Assembly: GCF_025602895.1 (NCBI RefSeq)
Contig: NW_026516331.1
Coordinates: 55,985-119,984, forward strand
Source of the DNA: Polychytrium aggregatum
Taxonomy: Eukaryota > Chytridiomycota > Chytridiomycetes > Polychytriales
DNA length: 64,000 nt
Reading direction: 5' to 3'
How positions within the stretch are numbered: the stretch's first letter is position 1; every line of letters starts with the position of its first letter. Of the stretch, positions 1-9,860 are shown one piece after another. Below the pieces are notes generated by a model. It did no database searches. It was given only the letters and a program-made list of their open reading frames with translations, and had not been told where the DNA came from. The position numbers were made by a program, and so were the translations under genes.

Positions 1-3000
1 GAGAGCGCAACAATCTTGTAAAGGCTCTTCAGTCTTTCGAACAGCAGCTAGCAGAGATACAGGCGTGCATCGTCTCGGTGACCGAAGAGCGTGACAATAT
101 GGTGTTGCTCTACGAGCAGGTACTTGTCAGAAACACCTCTATTCCGACGCCGCCGGTGTTGCTCATACATTCTCATACGCATTGCATTCAAATTGCCTTG
201 TGGTGGTCCAGGTTAATCAAGAGCTCCAGCTTCTCCGAGTCCAAACTGGACGGGTATGCTTAATTGGTGGTGGCAACTTGAAGTTACGGTCACCAAAGCG
301 GATGCAACTGCATGCCGCAATTCCCGGTACATAGCGTTGCTTCTAACATGGCATGTTTACAGAGTCCTGCGGAGCCGCCAAAATCCCGGATACCGTTTCC
401 TCCTCGGGCCCCAGTCGCGGTCGAAAGCGGTCGCGAGCATGCTCAACAAGAACGTATCCGAGACCTCGAGGACGAGATCAGCAGACTCCGATCTGACATT
501 GAGGCCATTCTTGTCAAGCAACGTGAGCATAGTATTGCCACACAAGATGCAATTGCCGATCTCGAGGAGGAAGCCCACCGGTAGGCTTCCCCGGACTCGC
601 CCGCGCAATCAATCAAACCGAAGGATGGCGCGTAGGTGGAGGGCTGATATGGTTTGGTATCGATGCTCATCTGCACCCTCTGCCCATGGCGGACTCAGAC
701 TCAAGGCTGAACTCGAAGCCCAACTCAAGATCAGTGCGGGACTCGAAAATGAAATCGCCGACTGGAAGAACCAGGTGGTGAGACTCAAGAACGACTCAGA
801 CAACCACATCCTCACTATCGAAACCTACCAAAGGAAGCTTGCTAATGTCGAAGGCGAGCGGGATCGCACGGTGAGTGCCTCCCAGATTGGAGCAATTGGG
901 ATTTTGCCTTCTCAACTATTAACGATTCCATTTTGTCGTTGGTTAGTCTGGTCAACTGCGCGAACTGCGCTCACGCCTTTCGGAGACAGAGATCAAGCGT
1001 GACCGGGCTTATTCGAACTACGAGCGGCTCTGTAGCGATGTCGACGAGCTGGAACAGCGGGCGAAAGACCAGCGCGCTCTGTTCGGCCGAATTGAAGGCG
1101 AACGCGAGCTCTTCCGCGCTGAAAAGATCAAATATGGCGAGCGTATCGCCGAGCTGGAGAGTATGTCCGCAATCGCACTGTCCGCAGCGCAAGGAGACGG
1201 AATCAAAGAGGCCCTGATGAGCCTGCTGACGCGTTTTGGTTGATAGACGAGATCACAAAGCTCAAGGCTGTGGCTGCACTTGCAGAACAAGATGCGCATC
1301 AGCTCCGAGACGCTTTGGATTCACTCAACAAGCAAGCAAGCACGCAAGAGCAAGATCTTGGCAGCGTGCATCGGCAACTGGACGAAATGGTTCTTGAGCG
1401 AGATCACTATGCGTCAGTGAGTCAGGTATGAAGGAAACTATTGGTGTCGGTTGGAGTGACTTCCTCGGACGAACCCGCTAATTACTTGCCCTCAACCTGA
1501 CAGCATATGGAGCTGGAGGCCCAGAAGCTCGGGGCCGATCTTGCAGCACTCATGAAGGAAAATCAAATATTGAGCTCGGAGCTCTCCAAGGTATTTGATG
1601 GTCATTGTTTCCAGCCTGGGGCAGCGACGCCGAATTTTGCCTTGAAGTCGGTAACTGATCGCGCCAAGCTACTCCATCAACTAGACTGCCACGACTCGCG
1701 ATGATTTTGAAATGGAGCTGAGAGAGTGCGAGAGACAGATCCAACATCTGGACAACCTTATCCGAGACCGAGACCAAGAGAAGGACCAGTTGATGAAAGC
1801 CTATCGTGAACTAATCTCAACGCATGAGAAGCTCGAGATCCATGCAAAGGTTGGCACCGAAGAAACTGGAGAGCTGAGGTGAGTATGGACCGATAGCGGG
1901 AGCAACCCGTGATACCTACCCGCGGTTCAGGATGCTGTTCTGCCAGATATCTCCGTTTCAGCTATTGACCCGTGGGTGCTTGTAAATGCGAAAGAATGGA
2001 GATGGTGTTCCGTGACAAGAAGATCCAGCAGCTACAGCAGGCATTGGACCAAACGGCTGCCGAGATCGGACAGTACAAAGCAGATCTGAATGCCTTCGAG
2101 AAGCAGTGTGCAAGTCGGTATCCGATTTCGATCCTCGAACCGTGGATACCGGGCGAGATTGGTTGGCACGCGCCAGACTGAGCCACCCAGCAGTGTGGAT
2201 GGGGACTACCGACACGTTCGTCTTAATCCTGTGCCATCATGCCATCGTAATGCTTACGCCGGTGCCTCTATCGAACGGCCTAGACCTCACAAGAGCTTTG
2301 GCTACAGCCGAACGAACGATCCGCCACGTCGAGTCCGACAAGGCTCGCCTGATGAGAGAGATCGGTGCTGCCAAAGACCTCTCTCTGAACATCGAACGGG
2401 CCAAAGAAGAATCGCAGCGACAAGTGACCACGCTCTCGATGGAGATGGAGCAACTCGCCAACACCCTGCGCGCGCTTGAGGTTGAAAAGGAAGGGCTGTT
2501 GAATCAAGCCAGATCCGACGTACGTACGGGGCTAGGGACGTGAAGTTATGAGCACTAAAGAACATGGTGGCATGAGCTTGACAAAGCACTGGACCCGGGA
2601 ATGCTTTGGCACGTTTGCCGAAGTCACCAATTTACAAGCATTCTCATGGTCTGCCTTTCACCTCCCTATCCCGAAACAGAAGCTGAAGGTCGAGCGACTT
2701 GAGCGGCTCCTCGCGCTCGAGAGAACCAAGAAAATCAACAGCGACAAGTCTGCGCAGGCAAGTAATCGCGATGATCTATCCGGCGCACGATATTGGGCTT
2801 GCACCAGTCGATAGAGTTGACTTGTTGCTTGCATCCAACAAAACCCCAATGGGCGTTTAAAATAAGCACATCATCGAGTCAGCTGCGGGTCTAACGCTGC
2901 TTGTGTGTGCTCGAGGGTGCAGGAGCTCCAGAGTGCTCGAGAAAACTTGGACGAGCAGCTTCAAAAAGTGAACCAAGAACAGGCCGAGCGCATCCTGACC

Positions 3001-3751
3001 TTGACCAAGGACTTGATTGCGGCCAAGGCGCAGGCCAGCGAAGGCGCGTCGCGGATTTTGAGCCTCGAAAAGGACTGGCAGTCGAAGGAAGAAGGTAACC
3101 TCATTGCTGGGCTCGGAGAAGCTCGGTATTGTCAGCAGGTCTTGAACAATGCTTATACTTGGGTTCCCGCTGGCCCAAGGATCTCGGTCGAACGGGAATG
3201 GGCAAGAAACAAACCAACTGATCGTTTTGCTGCCGTCCCAGAATGCTCCAAATTGACAAAACGCGTGCAGCGACTTCTGGAGGAAATGTCCAATAAGGAT
3301 CGGATCATTGACGGCCTACTTAATCCAGGAACTTCGGTATGCTCGATCGAAGAGTGCTTGCTATAATGACTCTACCTGCTCGGCGGCTGCTGTCGCCAGA
3401 TTGTCTTGCTCATCCCGCCTGCTGGACGTTGATTACCAACAGGATACAAGCACAAGCCTCGGTATGGACCAGAGGCTAAAAGGGGAGATTGAGAATGCAC
3501 AGCGCCAACTCCGCGAATACGAGCACAAAATCGCGTTGCATCGGACACGGGAGACGAATAGCGCCACAGAGGGCGGAACGACGTCAAAAGCCCAGGACTC
3601 TTCTGCCCTTCCGATCTCGAGTTTGAGCCTCGACAGGGACCGCTCTCCATCTCCGCCGTGGTTCTCACGAGTCGATCGCAGCATTGCGGGCGACGGTCAT
3701 CCAAAGAGGTCAGAGTCTGTCCTCGCGAGTGAGCAACTGTATAGCGTCTGA
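1..3751 (+). CDS. Long coiled-coil protein, CEP135/TSGA10 (Bld10)-like, 5'-truncated by the window edge
   Basis: About 13 short exons can be chained from the left edge to a TGA at 3751. Exon examples with good splice signals are 3-119, 362-581, 702-869, 1243-1428, 1504-1590, 2291-2520, 2680-2757 and 3444-3751. All encode heptad-rich, charged helix (segments such as EERDNMVLLYEQ and ELEAQKLGADLAALMKEN) with no enzymatic domain. The style and the repeated RD(N/Q)-x-LYEQ-like blocks resemble the centriole cartwheel proteins CEP135/Bld10 and their paralogue TSGA10. This is family resemblance by eye, not a search. The tail (about 3560-3751) is Ser/Pro-rich and non-coiled. The intron after 2757 has a GC donor (cag/gcaagt). 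A centriolar role would fit a flagellated fungus. A gtgagc donor just before the stop leaves open a further 3' exon near 3800-4020. Confidence 0.6.
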
Positions 3752-4564
3752 CGAATGGATTGTGGCACTCCATCGTCTGTAACATGCGGCTCTTCAAGAG
3801 AGCTAAACCGTCGGCGGTGACTACTTCATGGTGGCCAAAGAACGCACAGCACCATTCATTGACCAGGAATCATCCTGTTGTGTCGCCGCAAACGGTTCAC
3901 AGGGCCTCAAGTCAGTATGGTCTCGAGCTTCGTGCTCAGTCAAACCCTGGACTAAACGACCGGCCTTCGAGCACCAAAGGCGACTACAAGATCAGCCCGC
4001 TGTTGGATACAATCGTCTAGGTAAGCAAACCCTGTGTGCGCGAACCATGGATGGGCTCGCGTGGGTGGATCTCAGGCACTGGCCACTTATTGCGCAAATG
4101 ACTATGCTGAATTGGGGTAAGGGCGGTGCCCTGGCTTCGCCAGCCCTTCCCCGGATGTCCTCGATTGCTCTGCGCATGTTGTGACTGCCGATGTTGTCTG
4201 CATTGTGTGGTGATGGCCGTGTCGCTAACGCTATCCGCACTGGTATTTGGCAATGTTCTGCGCCGTGTGTACGCACGACTGCAAAGGTCAGCGAGCAGCT
4301 CAAGTAGCGACGAGACAGCGCGATGTCGTCCTGATGACCTACTGGATGTCAGTGGATGGCAATCGCACCATAAGCATAGGATCCACAGCCAATACAGTGA
4401 GCATCCACTGCCATAGCGAGCTGAAGAACCAGGGCCTCGTTGTTGTGTCGAAGCAGTCGCTGTTTGACTACATTCACAGTCCCCCCGTTAGGAACAGGGG
4501 GGGGCACTCGGATCATGGCAGAGAGAGAGCTACGAGGAGAGGGTGGTGTTCATAGATTGCCCGT

Positions 4565-4631
4565 TGCGATGCAGTCTCGTTGCGATGCAGTCTCGTTGCA
4601 ATACAGTCTCGTTGCGATGCAGTCTCGTTGA
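4565..4631. repeat. 16-bp direct repeat, about four copies
   Basis: The unit gttgcgatgcagtctc occurs four times head to tail, the third copy with two substitutions (caatac for cgatgc). It sits in the non-coding spacer upstream of the arrestin-like gene. Confidence 0.85.
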
Positions 4632-4705
4632 ATCACTCCACCGGTGATGTTGCTGCCGAGGGCGTCTTGGGTGAACTGTCCACCGGTTGTGTTGGTGTCG
4701 CATAT

Positions 4706-4774
4706 TGAACTGCGGTGCATCGTATCGATGAACTGCGGTGTGTCATATCGATGGACTGCGGTGTATCATATCTG
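4706..4774. repeat. 23-bp direct repeat, three copies
   Basis: Three adjacent copies of a 23-bp unit beginning tgaactgcggtg and ending atcga, diverged at a few positions each. Non-coding, 75 bp downstream of the 16-bp repeat. Confidence 0.8.
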
Positions 4775-5158
4775 TCCACTTCCGCATGCGCATGCCTTGG
4801 TGGATCGCGCAATTGCGCACCGCAGGCAGTGGGCGCCCATGAAGGCCGAGCGGGCCGCTGGTCGCCTTTCGGGCTCATGGCGGCCCGGTGAACCACTGTG
4901 CAAGGGCGCCATCCTTGTTGCATTTTTTCCCCCCCTTCGTGTCATCGTCTTGCTTTCGAATCCTTGCTGCGGATCAGTGGTCAGCCTGAACACAGAAACT
5001 GATTCTCCAGCTCCGATTCCCCAATCTTTCTCTCCGACGCCCGACCAGACCTCAGCCAGCTTCGCCCGAAATCCACTCTCCGCTTCGGCGTTGGCACTGC
5101 TCCCATCCATCGCAACGCCGCTGGACCAGCCCGCTCTGGCCGCATCCTCACCACCACG

Positions 5159-6786
5159 ATGCCAATCTTCCGTCTGCTTGGTCCAGGATCGAAAACACGT
5201 CCTCGACGCACTACTCTTGTTCCGGCTGCCGGCGAGCATTCGTTTTTCCTGGGAATCGCGGGTATCCCACTCAAGCTGCTCGAGGCGTCAAACCCCTTTG
5301 ACTATGAGTCGCTTCTCCCACGTGTATGTGGCCTGGTGCGACTCCAAAATGCAGTAGCGGCCCACGACTCGCATCGCATCACGTCCATTCGCATCACCTT
5401 CGTAGGCCAGCACACGGTTGGACCCAAGGCCACCACATTCATCGAGAGGTCCGTCGGCCTGCTTCCGTCTGACTTTGAGCGCTATCTCGAACCTGGATTT
5501 GTACCATTCAGGATCGAGCTGGCCGAGCTCGAGTCTCAGGCGCTCGTCTCGGCAGCTAGGTCGCTGAGAGTCCGAACCCGGTATCGACTCTGGTGCGCCC
5601 TGGGTTGGTCCAATGGTCGGACGGTTTGCTCGGAGATTTATGACATCCCAGCGGATCATATCCGACCGATACCGCTTTCCGAATTGGCACACATTCTCGC
5701 CCCCCAACCCACCATCCAGCTTGAGCATCACAGCTGGGATGCCGACCGCCCATCGATGAGAATTACTTGCTCGGTGGAGAAGCCTCGGGCTATTCCCGGC
5801 GATTCGCTCAAGCTCTCCTTCCGCTTGAGCCCGTGGGAGCACGGCCAGGGCTCAGGCATGTCGTCCTGTACCGTGTTCATGTCGATCATCGAAGTCATCG
5901 AGGACGAAGCTCCGGCAAGCTCTGATCATGGATGTGGCTGGATGGGTTCTCTTCCGTGGGGCATCCCCAAGAAGAAGTGCGAGGAGCACACCCTCAACAT
6001 TTTGTATGTGCGTCTCGAACAGGAGCACAAAACCGACCTTGGCGTCTGGGATATGGCAAGTACTCTACTTCTTTATCGCGATATGTGGCTCGTTTTCCGC
6101 ACATGCCTTCGTTTCGTTCGGTTCGGTCCGCTGTGGCTCAGGCCGCGTTGGTTCATGGGAACATGTACTGCATTTGGATGAGGGTGGATGGGTGTCCTGC
6201 GCGTCCGCCGTTCCTCAGCTACTGCCTCCGTCATTTCCTGATCGTGATCTTTATTGCGCTCGCCGTGGAATCCGACCACCGCAATTCCTGCTGTGTTTAC
6301 ACTGGCTAATATCGCGGTGATACACCCACCTACCAATCGTTACAACTACCGATGCAGTCGCGACGGCTCCATATCCCGTGGATATTTGGCAGCGCCCACC
6401 CGAAGGGAACCGACATTCGAAGCAACCCGAGCGTCCGAAATACGCTCTTCCACATCAGCCACTACGTTACCTTCACGTTCACATTGAGCCACTCCGAGAC
6501 TGTGCGCTATCGCATCCCAATAAGTGTTGCTCAGTTTGACAGGACCGACATCGATAAGGTCCTTCCATATTTCAATGATGCCGTCAACGAAGAGATTCAC
6601 AAGATCACATGCTCGAGAGTCGAATACCACGACCCCGACGCTGGGTACTGGCTGCCGCGATTCCAAGCGTGCGAGTCATGCCTCGCCGAGCCTGGGTCGT
6701 CGCTGGACGATCGACCTCCACAATACGAAAGCTTGGGGATCCAGCCGCCGAGGAATGCTACAACCGCGCCGACCGTACCTACATAG
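5159..6786 (+). CDS. Arrestin-domain protein (ART/ARRDC type) with PPxY motif
   Basis: Two exons, 5159-6055 and 6358-6786, give 441 aa. The N-terminal part has the arrestin-N pattern (VCGLVRLQNA, then SIRITFVGQHTV). The middle has the arrestin-C signature (CSVEKPRAIPGDSLKLSFRL). Exon 2 adds the strand pair HYVTFTFTLSHSETVRYRIP. The C-terminus carries RPPQYES, a PPxY motif that in fungal ARTs and animal ARRDCs recruits Rsp5/NEDD4 ubiquitin ligases to membrane cargo. Role inferred: adaptor for ubiquitin-dependent endocytosis of plasma-membrane transporters. The intron begins with GC (atg/gcaagt) rather than GT, because no GT donor keeps the frame. Family confidence is high; the cargo is unknown. 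Confidence 0.85.
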
Positions 6787-6848
6787 TGCGGTTCAAAGAG
6801 ATTCTCATCGTTCCGTGCGCGGATGTGATCTGAGTCCAACGGATCAGC

Positions 6849-7092
6849 GGGTATGCTGGGTCAACAATGTGGCATATTGTCCCATTCGGACAAAATCACT
6901 CCGCAGTTGGATCATATCACATTCGGCTAACGACAGAGTGGTCCAAGCCATCTCCTTGTGTGTCCTGGGTGGGCAGGGAGATGCATGGAGTGAGTGAGCA
7001 CGACGAGGCCAGCGAGTCGCAGGAGATGCCGTCGCTGCAAGTCAGAGCAAGACGACTAGCCGGAGAGGGAAGGAAGACAGGGCAAAGAGCGG
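6849..7092 (+). repeat. Dispersed repeat, copy A
   Basis: About 220 bp resembles 44501-44692 at many positions by eye. Shared blocks include ttgtc-cattcggacaa, ggatcatatcac, gccagcgagtcg and gggcaaagagc, in the same order and spacing with small indels. No ORF is preserved. It directly precedes the 309-bp transposon at 7101. Probably an old non-autonomous element; the ends are not defined. Confidence 0.7.
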
Positions 7093-7100
7093 AATCACAT

Positions 7101-7409
7101 TACAGTCTATCGAGTTAAAAACGGGACACCCGTGTTTTTGACCATTGAACAAATATTTTGTTACCCAGTACCATCGCGCGCTGGCCATGACCATTCGCCA
7201 GTGTGTCCAAGAGCGCCATTCACCGCCGGCACTCCGAGACCAGTGTGCAGGTCGACTGTGGAGACCGGAAAGCGACCGGCGGTCTTCACTCGGAGGCTAC
7301 CAAAGTGATCTGTGTTATTTCCTATGGCTTAGCTTGACGCATGCCATCACAGACTTCGCTGACATATGGGTTGTGGGCAAGTGTCCATTACCCCTCTGAA
7401 TTAAGTGTA
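7101..7409 (+). mobile_element. Non-autonomous Fanzor/mariner derivative, 309 bp (copy 1)
   Basis: The left end starts with TA then cagtctatcgag and the core aaaaacgggacaccc. The right end reads in reverse as tacacttaattcag with a decayed core. Inside are a fragment of transposase start and helix-turn-helix (MTIR, then SKS-IHR-HSETSVQV), joined to the last 17 codons of the Fanzor gene (VETGKRPAVFTRRLPK plus stop) and its roughly 120-bp 3' tail. The transposase/Fanzor junction is the same as in the 384-bp copy at 48941-49324. Confidence 0.88.
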
Positions 7410-7850
7410 TTCATCAGCCGTGCTCACAGCAGTGCCAGCCGATTGATATCGTTTGAATCCGCACACTCGCATGTCGCGATGTCCCATCTCGGAATGGGTT
7501 CGCTGTCCAACCAAGATCCTCAAAACGAGGCAGTTTGCTTGATTTGTGGAGACTGTCACTGAGGCCAAGGGCCAAAAATCTATTTGATAAATGAGCCGCG
7601 TCAAGGACGCCGAGCTCGTTACAACAGAGTCCAACCTCCGTGTCTGGGACAGGACAATTGGCTAATACAAGGAAGTACACATTGTAATGGAAGTGCGTGC
7701 GTCGATGGTTGGATGCAGAATGACGTTACAAATGCGAGTGTGCGGAGCATAGGGCGTGCGTTGGGGTCAAACGAAGAATGGCCAGAGAAGCGGCCAGAAA
7801 CAACCTAAATCAGGGATATAATTGAGCACTGGAGCACCGGGGCTGCACAT
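7410..7850. other. Intergenic, nothing supported
   Basis: Spacer between the 309-bp element and the 3' end of the small minus-strand gene. Only short random ORFs on both strands, no repeat and no splice chain. Confidence 0.5.
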
Positions 7851-8063
7851 TTAGTGCGACCACTTGAACCATCTCTTGATCTTGTCCATGGAGTGGACGC
7901 TGGTACGTGAGTCCTTGGTGAGGTGCTTGGCGAGCGGGAGCCCGATCGGGGAGGAGGACTCTAGATCGAGCGACGCGGCGGCGGCGTTTTCACCCTTGAG
8001 CAGCGAATGCTTGGCGGCAAAGGCGGTGATGTGGGCTGGCGAGCGGTTGATGGGACGGGCCAT
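7851..8063 (-). CDS. Small protein of unknown family (70 aa), paralogue of the 8857-9078 product
   Basis: Single exon, ATG at 8063 and TAA at 7851, 70 aa. It shares with the 73-aa product of 8857-9078 the block RSPA(H/Y)ITAFA(A/S)KH(S/T)LL(K/R)GEN, then GLPLAK and a basic, Trp-containing C-terminus (KRWFKWSH here, KHWLRKKFER there). The ATG was chosen because similarity begins right after it and a TATA-like box lies about 65 bp upstream. No signal peptide or membrane segment; basic tail. I do not recognise the family. The head-to-head arrangement with its paralogue suggests a local inverted duplication and perhaps shared regulation. Confidence 0.75.
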   Translation of the reverse strand: MARPINRSPAHITAFAAKHSLLKGENAAAASLDLESSSPIGLPLAKHLTKDSRTSVHSMDKIKRWFKWSH

Positions 8064-8126
8064 GGCGGAGAAGGTGTTGATATAGCAAAGGAAGCTGGTG
8101 GTCGGGACGAGAGCTCGCCAGGCCGG

Positions 8127-8136
8127 GTATTTATGG
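8127..8136 (-). promoter_or_regulatory. TATA-like box of the 70-aa gene
   Basis: Read on the minus strand the sequence is ccataaatac, 64-73 bp upstream of the ATG at 8063, in an otherwise GC-rich spacer. Confidence 0.5.
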
Positions 8137-8763
8137 GCCCGGCTCTGCGAGGCGGTGCAGACGGTGCAGGCGGTGAGCAAACATGTGTCGTCGGTGCAGG
8201 GGGGGTGGAGGCACACCTGTGACAACATGTACATCATCCGCCAGGGGCGTGCACCGGCCCTGGGTCACGCCGAGTCACGCCGAGTCACAGCGACGCACAG
8301 GCGCGCCCAGCCCTGCATCGCCACTGCGGCCGCCGCCCAATCAGAATGCGTCTGCTCCGCCTCGATTCTGCCCAGACGCCCACGTGCGCTTTGCCTGGCT
8401 GCTGCGCAATCCAGCAAGTCGGCAGCCGCGTTGCGATTCCCAGGGGAATTCCAGGAGCATTCCGGGGGCATCGAGACGGCCAGAGACAGATCGCCAGATC
8501 CAGCTGCGTCTGCGTCGAGGGCAATCCATCCGATCATGTCGCTCTCGGTGTCGATCGCGCTGGCTGCCCCCCCCCCAATGCGTTCCTGCGCTGCTGCCAC
8601 GTTGCTTCCAGCGCCTTCCATCGGGCCAAGCCCGGCTCAAGCCCGCTGTTGCGCAAACAGAACGTGATTGTGTTGGCTCGGCTGGCCTCCAGTCCATTGT
8701 CTTCCAGCCCACAAACGGATTACGACAGAGCGGTCGGGCTCGCAAACAAACAAATGGAGCACA

Positions 8764-8773
8764 GGATATATAG
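8764..8773 (+). promoter_or_regulatory. TATA-like box of the 73-aa gene
   Basis: gatatatag occurs about 85 bp upstream of the ATG at 8857. It mirrors the TATA-like box of the divergent paralogue. Confidence 0.5.
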
Positions 8774-8856
8774 AAACCTACCTATCCAACTTGCCTCGCT
8801 CCCCGCCTCCGTCGGCTGCAGCAGCTCATTCAGCACCATCCTGTGCCCCCGTCGCT

Positions 8857-9078
8857 ATGCCCTCTGGCAAATCACACCGATCTCCGGCCTACATTACCGC
8901 CTTTGCCTCAAAGCACACCCTGCTTCGAGGCGAAAACGCCCAGATCGCGTCCCAAGATCTGGCGGCTCCCAATCCACTGGGGCTGCCCTTGGCCAAGACC
9001 ATGACCCGTGAGAGCTCCTCCTCGCTGAGCAGCCTCACCGGGATTAAGCATTGGCTCCGCAAGAAGTTCGAGCGCTGA
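8857..9078 (+). CDS. Small protein of unknown family (73 aa), paralogue of the 7851-8063 product
   Basis: Single exon encoding 73 aa. It has the same core as its neighbour (SPAYITAFASKHTLLRGEN at residues 9-27, GLPLAK at 42-47) and ends KHWLRKKFER. A second conserved serine-rich patch precedes the tail. Transcribed away from the 70-aa gene across a roughly 790-bp shared spacer. Function unknown; the conserved core in two diverged copies argues that both are real genes. Confidence 0.75.
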   Translation: MPSGKSHRSPAYITAFASKHTLLRGENAQIASQDLAAPNPLGLPLAKTMTRESSSSLSSLTGIKHWLRKKFER

Positions 9079-9860
9079 GCGTGCGGCCGCGCCGCATTGC
9101 TTCCTTCCAGCCTCAGACTTCGTGTTATGTCTGTTTCGGTGGGCCGGCAACGGATCTCATTCACATCGGCTCCAGACTGGCCAAGTTGGCCCTGGACAGC
9201 TTTGTTTTTATCTTTCCTGTTCGTCCACACCCCAACACTCATCGATACCGCGGGAACATTCCTTTTCTGCTCGCACATTTTCCCCCAATTTTGTCGGTCT
9301 TCTGAGATCTGCCAGCCCTCTGCGTCGCCTCGACGGCCGCTGGGGTGGAGCGTTCTTGGAATCCGCTGGCCCAATTCATATTCGGTGATGCCGATTCCGC
9401 AGTTCACGCAAGCAAGACCGGCACTGCAATATATCCATATCGAACTGGGACACTGCTACACATGCATGGCTTGTGGGTTGCGAAGGTTGTGGATTGCGGG
9501 ACGTCGATCGTTCATCAAGCAACACCGTTCCTTGCCCCGCGTCTTCCTCACCCTCCGGGTGTGTCCTGTGCGAAAATGCTTGCTGTGCTTCAGTGTGCAC
9601 TGTCTTCCGTCTGCCCTTTTGGCCGCTTGGCTTCTGGAGGTGGCGTAGAATCCGATTTGCGTTTGCTGCGTTGCAAAATAAGTCGGCGGTCAGCTTTCTT
9701 GAGGTATAGAGATGGAACCCCGCTTGAAGGCTACGTGTCGGAACACCGAGTTGCATTGACGCCGAACGTGCCATCGCACAACGCCGCCCCAAGACAGGAG
9801 TGTATGTCCCTCCAGGCCCATGTCGTGGGGACGCCTGGTCTTTCTTGCAGATGGCTCACC
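9079..9860. other. Intergenic, nothing supported
   Basis: Lies between the 73-aa gene and the 3' end of TRM5, with both genes converging on it. Overlapping short ORFs only; no repeat or RNA gene seen. Confidence 0.5.

Larger units (their letters stand above)
3752..5158. other. Intergenic region, no supported gene
   Basis: Short overlapping ORFs on both strands have no recognisable domain and no consistent splice chain. The only structure seen is two direct-repeat tracts (4565-4631 and 4706-4774, listed separately) and homopolymer C/T runs just before the arrestin gene. The part nearest 5159 presumably holds that gene's promoter. Confidence 0.5.

Noticed and set aside
4644-5357. 237-aa plus-strand open frame
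   Set aside because: Crosses the 23-bp repeats and the arrestin start in another frame; no domain or codon-use support.
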